Below are positions 24,050 to 36,672 of a stretch of DNA of 64,000 bases, in pieces. Location of the stretch: assembly GCA_032209605.1 (NCBI GenBank), contig JASFXZ010000014.1:1570912-1634911 (forward strand), read 5' to 3'. A program made the translations under genes and the position numbers. The number at the start of each line of letters is the position of its first letter. Within the stretch, counting starts at the first letter, position 1. The stretch is from Mactromeris polynyma. Its lineage: Eukaryota; Mollusca; Bivalvia; Venerida; Mactridae. Under the pieces are notes generated by a model, which saw only the letters and a list, made by a program, of their open reading frames with translations, was not told the origin of the DNA and did no database searches.

Positions 24050-24269
24050 GGCCCATTTGAATTCTTGCCAAATTATAAAAATCCTTGTTGGTTGACTTCT
24101 ACTCATTTGAATAAAAATACCGATGCCCAAGTACTTTGTCTACCGTATTTTTACATGGTGGGTGCCCCAAAGTCTGGCACAACAGACATGAACCGAAGAT
24201 TGGTACAACATCCACAAATATCCTCAAAAGTGGCGAAGGAGCCGCATTGGTTGACACGTAAACACTATC
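24050..24269 (+). CDS. Gene 2 exon 3: start of the catalytic domain, PSB motif
   Basis: The acceptor is ATTTTTCAG and the donor TATC/GTAAGT. The exon is 220 nt, phase 0 in and phase 1 out. It encodes GPFEFLPNYKNPCWL and then the 5'-phosphosulfate binding segment YFYMVGAPKSGTTDMNRRL, followed by HPQISS and KEPHWLTRKHYR. The KEPHW and GTTD context is specific for the CHST15 branch. Gene 3 has GAPKAGTTD here. The catalytic Lys and the GTT loop are intact. Confidence 0.9.
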
Positions 24270-24287
24270 GTAAGTTTATGCATGTAT

Positions 24288-25120
24288 ATACAGTAAAACC
24301 TCAATAATAAGACCACCCTTATGACCCTTGATTTGACAACGAAAGTACAACATATGAACGCTGCTATTGGATTTACAACCTCTTCTGTAAGTGGCGTCAT
24401 TTCAATGGAACGCATCATATGCTGTCACTATTTGCAAGCAGGAAAAATACAAGGTCGCTTCGTTTCATATTGCCATATGGGGTAAATACTGCTAACTGTC
24501 AGTACATGATGACGTCACACGTGACGTTTACTGGAAATGACGTCACTGAAAGAAGTTGTTGTAAATCGTACAGCGGCGCTCATATATCTAAGTAAGGAGA
24601 TACTATAAACGTGATCATAATTCCCTAGTTTTAATGAATTTCTTCTACACCTACGGTTTCAGAGCTAAGGGAATGAGGGGTTCGAAACCACAGCTTCTGG
24701 TTATCCGGTGCACCTTTGCTCCTCTTCATTTAGAAAATACAGTAAAACATCAATAATAAGACCATCTTTGGGACCTTTGAAAACTTGTCTTATTATTGAG
24801 GTGGTCTTAATATTTAGGTTGAATAAGGGCAAAGCTGTGTGAATGGACATAAATTGTGTTCTTATTTATTAAGTTATCTTATTATTGATGTAGTATTATT
24901 ATAGAGATGGTCTATAAGTAAGGTTTTACTGTACTTATGTTGCTTTCCCCTTAGCATGCAACCTCAATAATGCGACCACCATCGGGACTCTTGAAAACTG
25001 GTCTTCTTATTGAGGTGGTCTTAATATTGAGAGCAAAATAGTGGAAGTGGACTTGAAAATTGTGTTCTTAATTTTGAGGTGGTCTTATTATTGGTGTGGT
25101 CTTTAGTCGAGGTTTTACTC
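24288..25120. repeat. Intron 3 repeats: CTCAATAATAAG MITEs and a CGTCA-rich 230-bp repeat
   Basis: A MITE left end is at 24290-24320. A 230-bp interspersed repeat from ACGCTGCTATTGGATT through ATGACGTCACACGTGACG is at 24356-24590. Two further MITE pieces are at about 24745-24935 and 24958-25120. All are duplicated at +2,513 bp. The CGTCA-rich repeat also lies at 38207-38440 and 63152-63385. Confidence 0.65.
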
Positions 25121-25290
25121 TAATTCATTAGTCAGCATCGTTTACTCGCTGATAAACACTCTGAAATGAAAGCACTGAACGCATATAGGTCTATATTTGT
25201 CGAAATGGTTTGATCGAAAGTGCAAGTACTACATTTGAAGTATTGCAAGTATATTCTAAACCGATAAGTTTTTGAAGTTTTCCCTTCCAG

Positions 25291-25398
25291 GCTCTTATTT
25301 AAGAACTCTTACAGATTATCAGAGGAAGTTTTTTACAGCGGCTACCAAAGATATAATCAAACAAGTCGATTCTCAGGGAAGACACAACCTTGTATTTG
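25291..25398 (+). CDS. Gene 2 exon 4 (first copy)
   Basis: The acceptor is TTCCCTTCCAG and the donor TATTTG/GTAAGA. The exon is 108 nt and phase 1 on both sides, so it is symmetrical. It encodes SYLRTLTDYQRKFF and then DIIKQVDSQGRHNLVFG. This links KEPHWLTRKHYR of exon 3 to DCSASTLWD of exon 5, in the order expected for CHST15. A second perfect copy lies at 27804-27911. Confidence 0.85.
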
Positions 25399-25544
25399 GT
25401 AAGACGAATTATTTTCATCACTTAACCCTTAATTTTCTGCATCCTCTTTCCACAACAATCCGCATCTTCTCCACAGACACACCCTGACAACATAGTCTCC
25501 ACAACAGCCTTTCTACAGCATTGTCCTGTACATAGGAAAACTCT

Positions 25545-26212
25545 GCATATAGCGAAGTCCGGCATATAGCGAGATTCAGTATATTGCAATGCCCACATCC
25601 TGTATATACCAATGCCATGTATATAGCTACATTCTGTATATAGCTACATTATGTATATAGCAATGCCATGTATATACCTACATTTTGTATATATCAGTGC
25701 CATGTATATAGCTACATTTTGTATATAGCAATGCTATGTATCTAGCTACATCCTGTATATAGCAATGCCATGTATATAGCTCCATCCTGTATATATCAAT
25801 GCCATGTATATAGCTACATTCTGTATATAGCAATGCTATGTATATAGCTACATCATGTATATAGCAACGCCATGTGTATGGCTACATCCTGTATACAGCA
25901 ATGCCATGTATATGGCTACATCCTGTATATAGCAATGCCATGTATATAGCTACATCCTGTATATAGCAATGCTATGTATATGGCTACATCATGTATATAG
26001 CAATGCCATGTATATGGCTACATCCTGTATATAGCAAGGCCATGTATATGGCTACATCCTGTATATAGCAATTACAACCTGTATATAGCAATGTCATGTA
26101 TATGGCTACATCATGTATATAGCAATGCCATGTATACGGCTACATCCTGTTAATAGCAATGCCATGTATATGGCTACATCCTGTATCTAGCAATGCCATG
26201 TATATCATATTG
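25545..26212. repeat. 34-bp minisatellite, first copy, intron 4
   Basis: The unit is AGCAATGCCATGTATATGGC plus TACATCCTGTATAT (34 bp), about 19 units with substitutions such as TATATAGC for TATATGGC. The array is duplicated unchanged at 28058-28725. Confidence 0.85.
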
Positions 26213-27803
26213 AGGTGAAATATTGGTGGGGTTATATATGTATATCGAATGACAATAGCTTGACATTTAATCTGTGAATGCGTGAATTCACGGACTTATG
26301 TCCGTGGTGAAATTAAACTTCATATTTTTTATAATATACAGCATTTAGGCTATGCTATTGTTTAACTCTATATACAGAATGCGATCCTATTGTAATACTG
26401 ATAGTGAGATATTGTGATACAGATGTTACTAGTTTTTAGGCAAATAACTAACATAACAAATAAAAAAATAAAAGCATAATATTTGATATTCGTTTTTAAA
26501 CTTAATTTCGGAATTTTTACGGATAATTTTTCGGCCAATAATATCATTATATTTAATTATTATCGAAATTATAATGTGTAGTTTGACTGAAATCTATCGT
26601 GCAGATAATTCATGTCGATTATTCTCATTTATGTTCGGCCATAAATTATGTAACTTGTTCTTTTTGGACCCAGTTTTAATTCATAACACTACTGATTGAA
26701 ATTATCGATAGGGACTAATTATAAATATATATATCCTCAAAAGTGGCGAAGGAGCCGCATTGGTTGACACGTAAACACTATCGTAAGTTTATGCATGTAT
26801 ATACAGTAAAACCTCAATAATAAGACCACCCTTATGACCCTTGATTTGACAACGAAAGTACAACATATGAACGCTGCTATTGGATTTACAACCTCTTCTG
26901 TAAGTGGCGTCATTTCAATGGAACGCATCATATGCTGTCACTATTTGCAAGCAGGAAAAATACAAGGTCGCTTCGTTTCATATTGCCATATGGGGTAAAT
27001 ACTGCTAACTATCAGTACATGATGACGTCACACGTGACGTTTACTGGAAATGACGTCACTGAAAGAAGTTGTTGTAAATCGTACAGCGGCGCTCATATAT
27101 CTAAGTAAGGAGATACTATAAACGTGATCATAATTCCCTAGTTTTAATGAATTTCTTCTACACCTACGGTTTCAGAGCTAAGGGAATGAGGGGTTCGAAA
27201 CCACAGCTTCTGGTTATCCGGTGCACCTTTGCTCCTCTTCATTTAGAAAATACAGTAAAACATCAATAATAAGACCATCTTTGGGACCTTTGAAAACTTG
27301 TCTTATTATTGAGGTGGTCTTAATATTTAGGTTGAATAAGGGCAAAGCTGTGTGAATGGACATAAATTGTGTTCTTATTTATTAAGTTATCTTATTATTG
27401 ATGTAGTATTATTATAGAGATGGTCTATAAGTAAGGTTTTACTGTACTTATGTTGCTTTCCCCTTAGCATGCAACCTCAATAATGCGACCACCATCGGGA
27501 CTCTTGAAAACTGGTCTTCTTATTGAGGTGGTCTTAATATTGAGAGCAAAATAGTGGAAGTGGACTTGAAAATTGTGTTCTTAATTTTGAGGTGGTCTTA
27601 TTATTGGTGTGGTCTTTAGTCGAGGTTTTACTCTAATTCATTAGTCAGCATCGTTTACTCGCTGATAAACACTCTGAAATGAAAGCACTGAACGCATATA
27701 GGTCTATATTTGTCGAAATGGTTTGATCGAAAGTGCAAGTACTACATTTGAAGTATTGCAAGTATATTCTAAACCGATAAGTTTTTGAAGTTTTCCCTTC
27801 CAG

Positions 27804-27911
27804 GCTCTTATTTAAGAACTCTTACAGATTATCAGAGGAAGTTTTTTACAGCGGCTACCAAAGATATAATCAAACAAGTCGATTCTCAGGGAAGACACAA
27901 CCTTGTATTTG
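27804..27911 (+). CDS. Gene 2 exon 4 (second, duplicated copy)
   Basis: The sequence, acceptor and donor are identical to 25291-25398. As the exon is 108 nt with phase 1 on both sides, including both copies would keep the frame and insert 36 residues into the catalytic domain; using either alone gives the normal protein. Which is used cannot be told from sequence. Confidence 0.75.
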
Positions 27912-28057
27912 GTAAGACGAATTATTTTCATCACTTAACCCTTAATTTTCTGCATCCTCTTTCCACAACAATCCGCATCTTCTCCACAGACACACCCTGA
28001 CAACATAGTCTCCACAACAGCCTTTCTACAGCATTGTCCTGTACATAGGAAAACTCT

Positions 28058-28725
28058 GCATATAGCGAAGTCCGGCATATAGCGAGATTCAGTATATTGC
28101 AATGCCCACATCCTGTATATACCAATGCCATGTATATAGCTACATTCTGTATATAGCTACATTATGTATATAGCAATGCCATGTATATACCTACATTTTG
28201 TATATATCAGTGCCATGTATATAGCTACATTTTGTATATAGCAATGCTATGTATCTAGCTACATCCTGTATATAGCAATGCCATGTATATAGCTCCATCC
28301 TGTATATATCAATGCCATGTATATAGCTACATTCTGTATATAGCAATGCTATGTATATAGCTACATCATGTATATAGCAACGCCATGTGTATGGCTACAT
28401 CCTGTATACAGCAATGCCATGTATATGGCTACATCCTGTATATAGCAATGCCATGTATATAGCTACATCCTGTATATAGCAATGCTATGTATATGGCTAC
28501 ATCATGTATATAGCAATGCCATGTATATGGCTACATCCTGTATATAGCAAGGCCATGTATATGGCTACATCCTGTATATAGCAATTACAACCTGTATATA
28601 GCAATGTCATGTATATGGCTACATCATGTATATAGCAATGCCATGTATACGGCTACATCCTGTTAATAGCAATGCCATGTATATGGCTACATCCTGTATC
28701 TAGCAATGCCATGTATATCATATTG
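28058..28725. repeat. 34-bp minisatellite, second copy
   Basis: This is a copy of the array at 25545-26212 inside the tandem duplication. Confidence 0.85.
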
Positions 28726-29237
28726 AGGTGAAATATTGGTGGGGTTATATATGTATATCGAATGACAATAGCTTGACATTTAATCTGTGAATGCGTGAAT
28801 TCACGGACTTATGTCCGTGGTGAAATTAAACTTCATATTTTTTATAATATACAGCATTTAGGCTATGCTATTGTTTAACTCTATATACAGAATGCGATCC
28901 TATTGTAATACTGATAGTGAGATATTGTGATACAGATGTTACTAGTTTTTAGGCAAATAACTAACATAACAAATAAAAAAATAAAAGCATAATATTTGAT
29001 ATTCGTTTTTAAACTTAATTTCGGAATTTTTACGGATAATTTTTCGGCCAATAATATCATTATATTTAATTATTATCGAAATTATAATGTGTAGTTTGAC
29101 TGAAATCTATCGTGCAGATAATTCATGTCGATTATTCTCATTTATGTTCGGCCATAAATTATGTAACTTGTTCTTTTTGGACCCAGTTTTAATTCATAAC
29201 ACTACTGATTGAAATTATCGATAGGGACTAATTATAA

Positions 29238-30411
29238 TCACTACTTTACCACACGCGAGCTAGAAACTCTTCGAAAATGTAAAATTAGGTGAAATTAGAA
29301 ATGTTCTATTCCAAATGATAATTGGGTATAATTGTCTCTAATAACTACAGCTACAGAATATCGAAGTAGTCGATTGGCAGGTTTTCGTGTACAAACATAA
29401 GTGACAAACCATTAGGTCTATCGTTCTATTTTAACCGACGCAGCTACCTCGGTGTGCCTCAGCGTACACAATGATGATTGTCAAACTATATTGTCAAAAC
29501 TATACTTGATTTAACTCATCAACAAAGATCTAAATACTAAATGGTAAATTTAGGTATTTGACATGAATAAAGAAAAAATAATCCATAACTATGGTTGGTG
29601 TGTATCAGGGTTATAAATCATCTATTAATCATTCAATATAAATAAAATATAGGACAAGCTCATCGATGATCAGTGACATTGTGATTTATCACGGTATGTC
29701 ATAAAGCGGCTAATATATTTTATGTTAATAATGTTTGCAAGAAGCTTTTTTACACATTAAGTAAGGAGTGACACTCCTGCGGAAGAAAATATTTTCTATT
29801 TAGCAGAATTTGACATAATTCGCAACAAATAAGACAGTGAACTACTGAGTGAAGAGACTTAAAGTACTCTAGACATGTTGAATGACCTGAACACACATAA
29901 TGAGAAATGTTAAAGATGTAATGAAACCTTAATTGAAATTCCTTTCAATTTCTCGATAACATTTTCTCATTTTTTCGAAAAAAACTTTTAACATTAAGGA
30001 CATTTTACAAGTAAATGTGTTATAAAAATAAACTATAATTATTTTCATGATATCACACACTCTTGACTGACTGGATTTTTTTAGGAGCGTGCATGCATTA
30101 TTGAAAGATGAATATTCTATATGCAGCATATTTTTCACACTGAAAACGATTGGTTGGATATGGACCGTTGATTACATTAACTTAGTGCAATATTCTAACC
30201 TAACTGGGTGAGGGGGGGAAATTGCTATATCCTAAATCAATTCATGTAGAGACAACATGTTCTGACACTTACCATCTCGATATGTTATACTGTTTACGTT
30301 GAAAGTATTTGTCTGTAATTGGACAATGCGTGACCAAGGCAATGAATATACTGAAATAGAAAGAATACGGAATGCAGATACAATTCAAGATGACCAAATA
30401 CAAAATACATT
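29238..30411. other. Intron 4 of gene 2, nothing recognised
   Basis: From 30007 it is colinear with the first bases of the window, which fixes the array period at about 30 kb here. Between 29238 and 30006 no repeat or coding signal is seen. Confidence 0.6.
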
Positions 30412-30667
30412 AAAACCTCAATAATAAGACCACCCTTGAGTTCTAGTCATAAATTTGAGGTGGTCTTAATGTTGAGGTGGTCTTAATGTTGAGGTGGCCT
30501 TAATGTTGAGGTGGTCTTAATGTTGAGATGGTCTTAATGTTGAGGTGGTCTTAATATTGAGGTTGAACGAAGAGCGGAACAGTGAAAATGAACTTGAAAT
30601 ATGTGGTCGTAATATTGAGGTGGTCTTATTATTGAGGTGGTCTTTAAGAGGGGTTTCACTGTACGTC
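30412..30667. repeat. CTCAATAATAAG-family MITE, expanded relative to gene 1
   Basis: It runs from TTAAAACCTCAATAATAAGA to GTTTCACTGTA. Six tandem TTGAGGTGGTCTTAATG units are present where gene 1 (383-570) has about two. Confidence 0.75.
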
Positions 30668-31875
30668 AATCAAATGTTAATAAAATACAGTTATTTTATG
30701 CAACATTATGTGTATCACCACATGAAGAGAATTGATGCATATGCTACGTTTTGAAATATAATAAATAGTATCACTCTATCTCAATTTAATTCATACGAGT
30801 TGCTTAAAATTAAGTTAAAACTTTTCATTAAAATTCTTCTCTCCAACATTATCCACAACCTGAGGGGTTGACCATCAGTGTGGTGATTTGATAGAAAGCG
30901 CCTTTTTCTCCCCCCCCCCCACACAAGACTCATTTATTTGGACAAGTTATCTATCGCTTAGAGTTAACATCTACTCATTTACAAAAGACAGTGTTTTTTC
31001 AACCTTGATATTTTTCTGCAGACAAATTTCACTAAAATTCAAACAATGTCAAATTAAAAATGTACGTTTATTACGGATGTTACCAAATATTATTAACTAA
31101 CTTCCAACCAGCTCCTGTGTAAATATTTGAAGAGGGAAAATACACGAAAAAGAACTGATTTTTGTGTGCACACTTCTGTAATAGCGACAAACAATCGACT
31201 GAAATATAAGAAATCCAAGACTAATTTTAATACGTGTGATAGTCAACAGTAAATAAATTCTCCAAAATAATCACTTCTTATGTAATAATACTATTTCCGA
31301 TTTTCAGAGCGAATTATTGGTTAGAATACATCCCATTTAAAGTAGCAAATCCCAAGCTTAGTCTTTCTTTTATCAGTATTTGTTATTAAAGTTCACATCA
31401 ACACAGTCACAGGACTGGGTAGATATATTTTATGGTATCTCCCAGAATAGGGTCTTATCTCTTATCAGATGAATCGGTTGTAAAACAGACAAGACTGGTA
31501 TATATGGTCAGGGCCGACAACTAGAGGTTCTAATTGATCGATTTGTCTCCCTTGTCAACCGTAATGAGTGTTGAACATGATCCACTAATAATAATACAAA
31601 CACCCCGTAGCGGTTATCTTCCCGTGCAGTACAGCAATAACTCCGATAACTATAAGGGGAGATCACTGCGTAGGAGATTGATAATAATATTGTATGAGGT
31701 ACTTCGAGCACCAACTATAGTGACTATCGTGACTATGGTTGATGATAAATCTCAGTCTGGTAGGGTTACCTCTTCGAAATTGGAGGTTTGAATACTATGT
31801 AGAGGTGTTCCGAACATAAATAATGATTCAACCACCGATTTAGTCCTTGTTGCGAGGTAGTCTGATTATAGAGGA

Positions 31876-32450
31876 CAGAACTACCTCAATAATAAGACCA
31901 CCCTTGGTATCCTTGAAAACTGGTCTTAATTATGAGGTGGTCATAATATTGAGGTTGAACAAAAGAGGAAAATGGGGAAAATTGTGTTAGTAATTTTGAT
32001 GTGGTCTTATTATTGAGGTAGTATTATTATTGAGGTGGTCTATTAGTAAGGTTTTAATGTACATTTGTCGCTTTCCCCTTAGAATGCAGATCACAGCCTT
32101 TACAGTACAACCTACATAATGCGACCACCATGTGGACTCTTGAAAACTGGTCTTCTTATTGAGGTGGTCTTAATATTGAGGTTGAGTAAAGAGCAAAACA
32201 GTGGAAATGTACTTGAAAATTGTGTTCTTTACAATTTATGACTAAATATTGGTGAAACTCAAACATTGGTCATGTTGCTTTTGAAAAACAACATCACCAA
32301 AACATGCTGAGATTTGAGGTGGTTTAAATGAGGTTTTACTGTATATGGAAGAAAAATAAAAAAGGTAGTTTATGAAAATATGATCATACTTATGAGGCGG
32401 TCTTAATGTCGAGGTCGCCTGTAAGTAAGGTTTAACTGTATCTGTATTAT
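31876..32450. repeat. CTCAATAATAAG-family MITE cluster before exon 5
   Basis: Copies are at about 31876-32060 (complete ends) and 32106-32347, with a right-end piece near 32390-32440. This is the duplicate of 1862-2235, with extra material around 32230-32310 that interrupts one copy. Confidence 0.65.
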
Positions 32451-32467
32451 GTTTTGTTCTGTTTCAG

Positions 32468-32624
32468 GGGACTGCAGTGCGTCAACTCTCTGGGATAATA
32501 AATACTTAATGGGGACAAAAGAATTCCGGAATATAACGGAACCACCATATACAAATGCAGACATATTACATCATCTGAATCCAAAAACCAAAATATTAGC
32601 AATGTTGCGAAATCCAGTTGATAG
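32468..32624 (+). CDS. Gene 2 exon 5: core with 3'-PB motif
   Basis: Boundaries are TGTTTCAG and ATAG/GTGATG, 157 nt, phase 1 in and phase 2 out. It encodes DCSASTLWDNKYLMG, PPYTNADILHHL and ILAMLRNPVDR. It is open and equal in protein to gene 1 exon 5 as far as I compared. Confidence 0.88.
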
Positions 32625-33551
32625 GTGATGATCTATTTTTTTTTCTTAAGTCGTTTTTTTATTTACTTGAGAACGGATGTAAATTCGCAAAATCAATACT
32701 GATTTGCTGACTATTTAAAATCTGTTCATAATACTGTAATTAACAACTGAGCATTGAATTATGCCTACTACAAAACAACTTGATATTTAATTAGTACCGT
32801 AAGGATATCAAATGACTGGTGTATTGATATTGAATTTATTTTACAAATTGAATAAATGATATTAGACGAGCCTCATCATTTTTATTCTTTGTATCAAAGA
32901 GTTCAACTAATAATTAAATACCAAACATCACGAATGTACTTCTATTTATCGCATACCCGACCAAATAAGGTCGACCTCATTTGCGATATTTACAAGAGTT
33001 TTCAAAATGTTATTGAATAAGTTTTGTCCCAAGTGTTCGTGAGACTATACAAAAACATAATATCAAGTTCATAACTGAACAGAATAGTTCATGTGTACAC
33101 CGTCATACAAATATAGATATGGCATATTCAGTATAATTTAAACAAACTGGTCCAGGTCTAGAATACAGTGAACAATACAGATGAGAAATAAAAGAAACAT
33201 ACATATTCATCGAAATTTGGTCGTTCATGCATGTGTGAACGCCTCGGATTAGCCAATCAGAATGCAGGGGTTTGCTAAATTTAGAATTATATACATATTC
33301 ATCAAACAAAACATAGCAATACATTATAATACAGATCCCTAGAGAAATAACAACAATAATTAAAACAAATCATGCAATACTACGACATACCGGTAGGCCA
33401 ATATCGTGCACCCCCAAATTATAATTAATATATTAACTTCTTTATTTTTTCTTATAACGCAACATACAGATTTTGGTGATCGAATATATTAGTTGATTAA
33501 ACATACAACATTTTTCTCAATAATTAACAATTTCATCACGTTGTATTCCAG

Positions 33552-33714
33552 GTTGTACTCCGATTTCTTGTATTTTCAACACGGAACACCGCAAGTCTTT
33601 CATAACAAATCCCTAGAAGTTATCAACGTTGTGCAACGCTGCTTCGAAAAATACAGTATACGACATTGTCTCTATAAAAATGCTGAGGCTACGGGACAAT
33701 TGGGGTTCGGAAAG
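33552..33714 (+). CDS. Gene 2 exon 6
   Basis: The acceptor is TATTCCAG and the donor GAAAG/GTAATT; 163 nt. It encodes LYSDFLYFQHGTPQVFHN through TGQLGFGK. It has Ile and Glu where gene 1 has Met and Lys. It is open. Confidence 0.88.
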
Positions 33715-33729
33715 GTAATTAATCTCATA

Positions 33730-34140
33730 CTTAGTACAGTAAAACCTCAATACCGTAAATGTGGTAAAGTTTGCGAAGTGGATTTGTTTGCGAATAACAC
33801 GAATTTAAGAATGTCGCAAAAATACTAGCAGAATAATTTACGGCGCTCACAGAAGTACATCCATATTATACTTTACTAGTAGACAACAATGATTCTATTT
33901 TCGGCGCTTCGCAAACATTTCTGCTCGCGAAATTCCTAGATTCGCCGATTCGCGAAATTTTTACTCGCGAAAATATCCACTTATACAGTAATAAGACAAC
34001 CTTTGAGACCATTGAAAACTGGTCTTCTGATCGAGTTTGTCTGAATATTGAGATTAGAGTAAAACAGTGAAAATGGACTTGAATTTTTTTTTTTTAATTT
34101 TTTTTTAAAGCCGGTCTTTAAGTGAGGTTTTACTGTAAAA
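33730..34140. repeat. MITE insertion pieces in intron 6, gene 2 only
   Basis: ACAGTAAAACCTCAATACCG starts a different repeat (33736-33985) rich in TTCGCGAAATTT phrases. It is followed by a CTCAATAATAAG-type piece ending GAGGTTTTACTGTA at about 34138. Gene 1 has none of this between exons 6 and 7, so it was inserted after the duplication. Confidence 0.6.
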
Positions 34141-34611
34141 AACATATTTAATCATGTGTTGTAAGCTTAATTGAAGCATCAGATATAAAAAATGTTTGAT
34201 TATCGTCACCATACCGACCTATGAAAATGGCATCTACTAAAAAATATGTTACGGCGTCTGAGTGGGAACATTTAAGCAGTGTATTAATAGTTAACACTAG
34301 TATGAACATAAAACACTAATAACAAATATTTAATTTCCTAAATTGGGCTAAACACACAATTGTAAGGATTTCATTAGTCCTCCTGTTTGCACTATCCGTT
34401 CCTTATTCATTTAACCGCCAACACTAACCTTATTCAACTATTTATCCGAATACTTTGTATCATCCGAAATTAATATCAGATCCCGATGTATCTACTTAGG
34501 CTCTTCGAATTGAAATGAGTTCTTTGAAACAATGTGTGATTCGAAGTAAAATTTCAGATCCTTTGAATTCGAATGATCGAGGTCCGGATGAAATGTTACT
34601 AATCAAGTGAT

Positions 34612-35200
34612 TTCGTATTGGCCATGTTATTTGGTCAAGGACTGTCGTATTGGCCATGTTATTTGGTCAAGGACTGTCGTATTGGCCATGTGATTTGGTC
34701 AATGACTGTCGTATTGGCCATGTTATTTGGTCAATGACTGTAGTATTGGCCATGTTATTTGGTCAATGACTGTCGTATTGGCCATGTTATTTGGTCAAGG
34801 ATTATCGTATTGGCCATGTTTTTTGGTCAAGGACTGTCGTATTGTCCATGTTATTTGGTCCAGGACTGTCGTATTGGCCATGTTATTTGGCCAAGGACTG
34901 TCGTATTGGCCATGTTATTTGGTCAAGGACTATCGTATTGGCCATGTTATTTGGTCAAGGACTATCGTATTGGCCATGTTATTTGGCCAATGACTGTCGT
35001 ATTGGCCATGTTATTTGGTCAATGACTGTCGTATTGGCCATATTATTTGGTCAATGACTGTCGTATTGGCCATGTTATTTGTTCAATGACTATCGTATTG
35101 GCCATGCTTTATGGTCAATGACTGTCGTATTGGCCATGTTATTTGGTCAATGACTATCGTATTTTGGCCATATTATTTGGTCAAGGACTGTCGTATTAGC
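34612..35200. repeat. 32-bp minisatellite, about 18 units, intron 6 of gene 2
   Basis: The unit is ATTGGCCATGTTATTTGGTC plus AAGGACTGTCGT, 32 bp. Because 32 is not a multiple of three, all three frames stay open for about 88 codons with the same cycling peptide; these are not genes. Gene 1 has two units at the same site. Confidence 0.9.
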
Positions 35201-35641
35201 CTTGTTTATCTAAATATTGCCCAATTTTGTCTCATATCAGCTTGGAAAATTGTTAAATATTAAAGTCAATATTGAATAGTTGAAAAATAATCTATGATAT
35301 AAACAGAACAAAATCCATATCTTATACGTGTATAGTTTCTAACTCGAAAGATTAAGCAATCTGAAATATGAGAGTACTGATTAATTATGTTCCCTGTATT
35401 TGGTAAAGGAAGGCTACTACAAATGTACATTTGAGATTTGTTCTAAACTACATCGTATATGGAAAACTGAAAAAATATTTTCAAGTCTCTGAATTCATAG
35501 ATCAGAATTTATAATTCTTTTACAAAGAATATCAGTGAGTTGCTATGCAACATAATCGTTAAAATCAGCTTATTTGATTTCATTTCTTCATATATTTTAT
35601 TCACACACAACTGTATACTTTGAATGTGTTTATCATTTTAG
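35201..35641. other. End of intron 6, gene 2
   Basis: It is colinear with 3598-4026 of gene 1. Nothing else is recognised. Confidence 0.55.
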
Positions 35642-35789
35642 ATGCGAATGGGAATTGGAATATATTATGTACACTTACAAGAATATTTTCGTGTGTTCCC
35701 ACGTGAACAAATAATGGTGATCAAGTTGGAGGACTTCTCTTATAACACGGAACGTTACATGGAGAAAGTATTTTCATTCTTGGACTTAG
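35642..35789 (+). CDS. Gene 2 exon 7
   Basis: The acceptor is CATTTTAG and the donor CTTAG/GTAAGC; 148 nt, phase 0 in and phase 1 out. It encodes MRMGIGIYYVHLQEYF, PREQIMVIKLEDF and FSFLDL. The protein is identical to gene 1 exon 7. Confidence 0.87.
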
Positions 35790-35812
35790 GTAAGCATTGT
35801 AGTGTCACATAT

Positions 35813-36072
35813 AGTCTCCCTTGGCCGAGTGGTTGAGGCATCAGCTTTGGGAGCGGGAGGTCTAAGGTTCGAATCCCGAAAGGGTTCCGTTCTGATATGA
35901 CCGGTTGGCGAGCCGCTAGCTAGTTAAATAATGGTTACAATGCGCCTACCTACCTGCTTGGTGCCTGGCATTAAAAGGACAGGAATGGGGAAGTAAATGT
36001 GCTCAGAAAGTAGGTGTCTCATAAGTCAGAATTTGCTGGCCCTTTAAATAGGGGTGACACTATAATAAATAA
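35813..36072 (+). repeat. tRNA-derived SINE, sense copy, intron 7 of gene 2
   Basis: This is the orthologue of 4199-4455, with A box TGGCCGAGTGG, B box GGTTCGAATCC and the same body. It was present before the array duplicated. Confidence 0.8.
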
Positions 36073-36672
36073 ACACTTTCATAGTCCGCGCCGCATTTAG
36101 TTCGCGGTAGCTTTATGCGGCGGACATGTGCCTCGACGCCGCATTTAGCTAGCAATATTTGAATAAAATAGCAATATCAAAAAAAATAACAATGAAAAGG
36201 CGATAAACTGATTTATGTATCATAACCAATGTTCATTAACCACTGTCGGTCGAATGATTTTCTCATGGGTTACAATCCTTTGATGAACAAATACATGAAC
36301 ATTATAGTGGGCGTGTATGACCATTTTTTAAACACTTTTGTTTTGCATTAAAGTCAAAGTCATATTTACATGGTAGACAATCGAGGAAAGTGATTGTACA
36401 AATTTAACATTGCCTCAAATCTTGAGATTTTTTCACCTGATACTGGACTGACAATTGGTATTACAACACGAACATTAGATGAGTTTTGTCTCCGAGATGC
36501 AAAATGACATCTGTCTCAAACTCAGGCTTTGCTTTGAGCAAAATCTCAATATTGAGCTGAAATTTCTATTTGAGATGCTTTGGGAAATCGGGGCCAGTTA
36601 TTGAATGGACATGAGCAGTAACTTTAATAATACCCACCGAATGAACAATAACATGTTTTTGTTCATTTTCAG

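Larger units (their letters stand above)
24218..26730 (+). repeat. Tandem duplication, first 2,513-bp copy
   Basis: This begins inside exon 3 at ATATCCTCAAAAGTGGCGAA and contains the rest of exon 3, intron 3, exon 4 and the 34-bp minisatellite. The second copy starts at 26731 with the same sequence, an offset of 2,513 bp. Reading both, I saw one clear difference (G against A near 24496/27009). The junction shows only an ATAT-rich microhomology. Confidence 0.9.
26731..29237 (+). repeat. Tandem duplication, second copy
   Basis: It opens with the last 52 nt of exon 3 (26731-26782) without the exon's acceptor or its PSB motif, then repeats introns, exon 4 and minisatellite. It ends at GATAGGGACTAATTATAA, after which the normal intron continues. 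The near-perfect identity means it is very young or an assembly artefact. Confidence 0.9.

Noticed and set aside
24224..24418. Minus-strand 64-codon frame repeated at 26737 and 63021
   Set aside because: It is the antisense shadow of exon 3 and a neighbouring repeat.
34727..35057. Three overlapping 88-codon frames with WPCYLVKD-like cycling peptides
   Set aside because: They are the three phases of a 32-bp minisatellite, with no start context or splice support.
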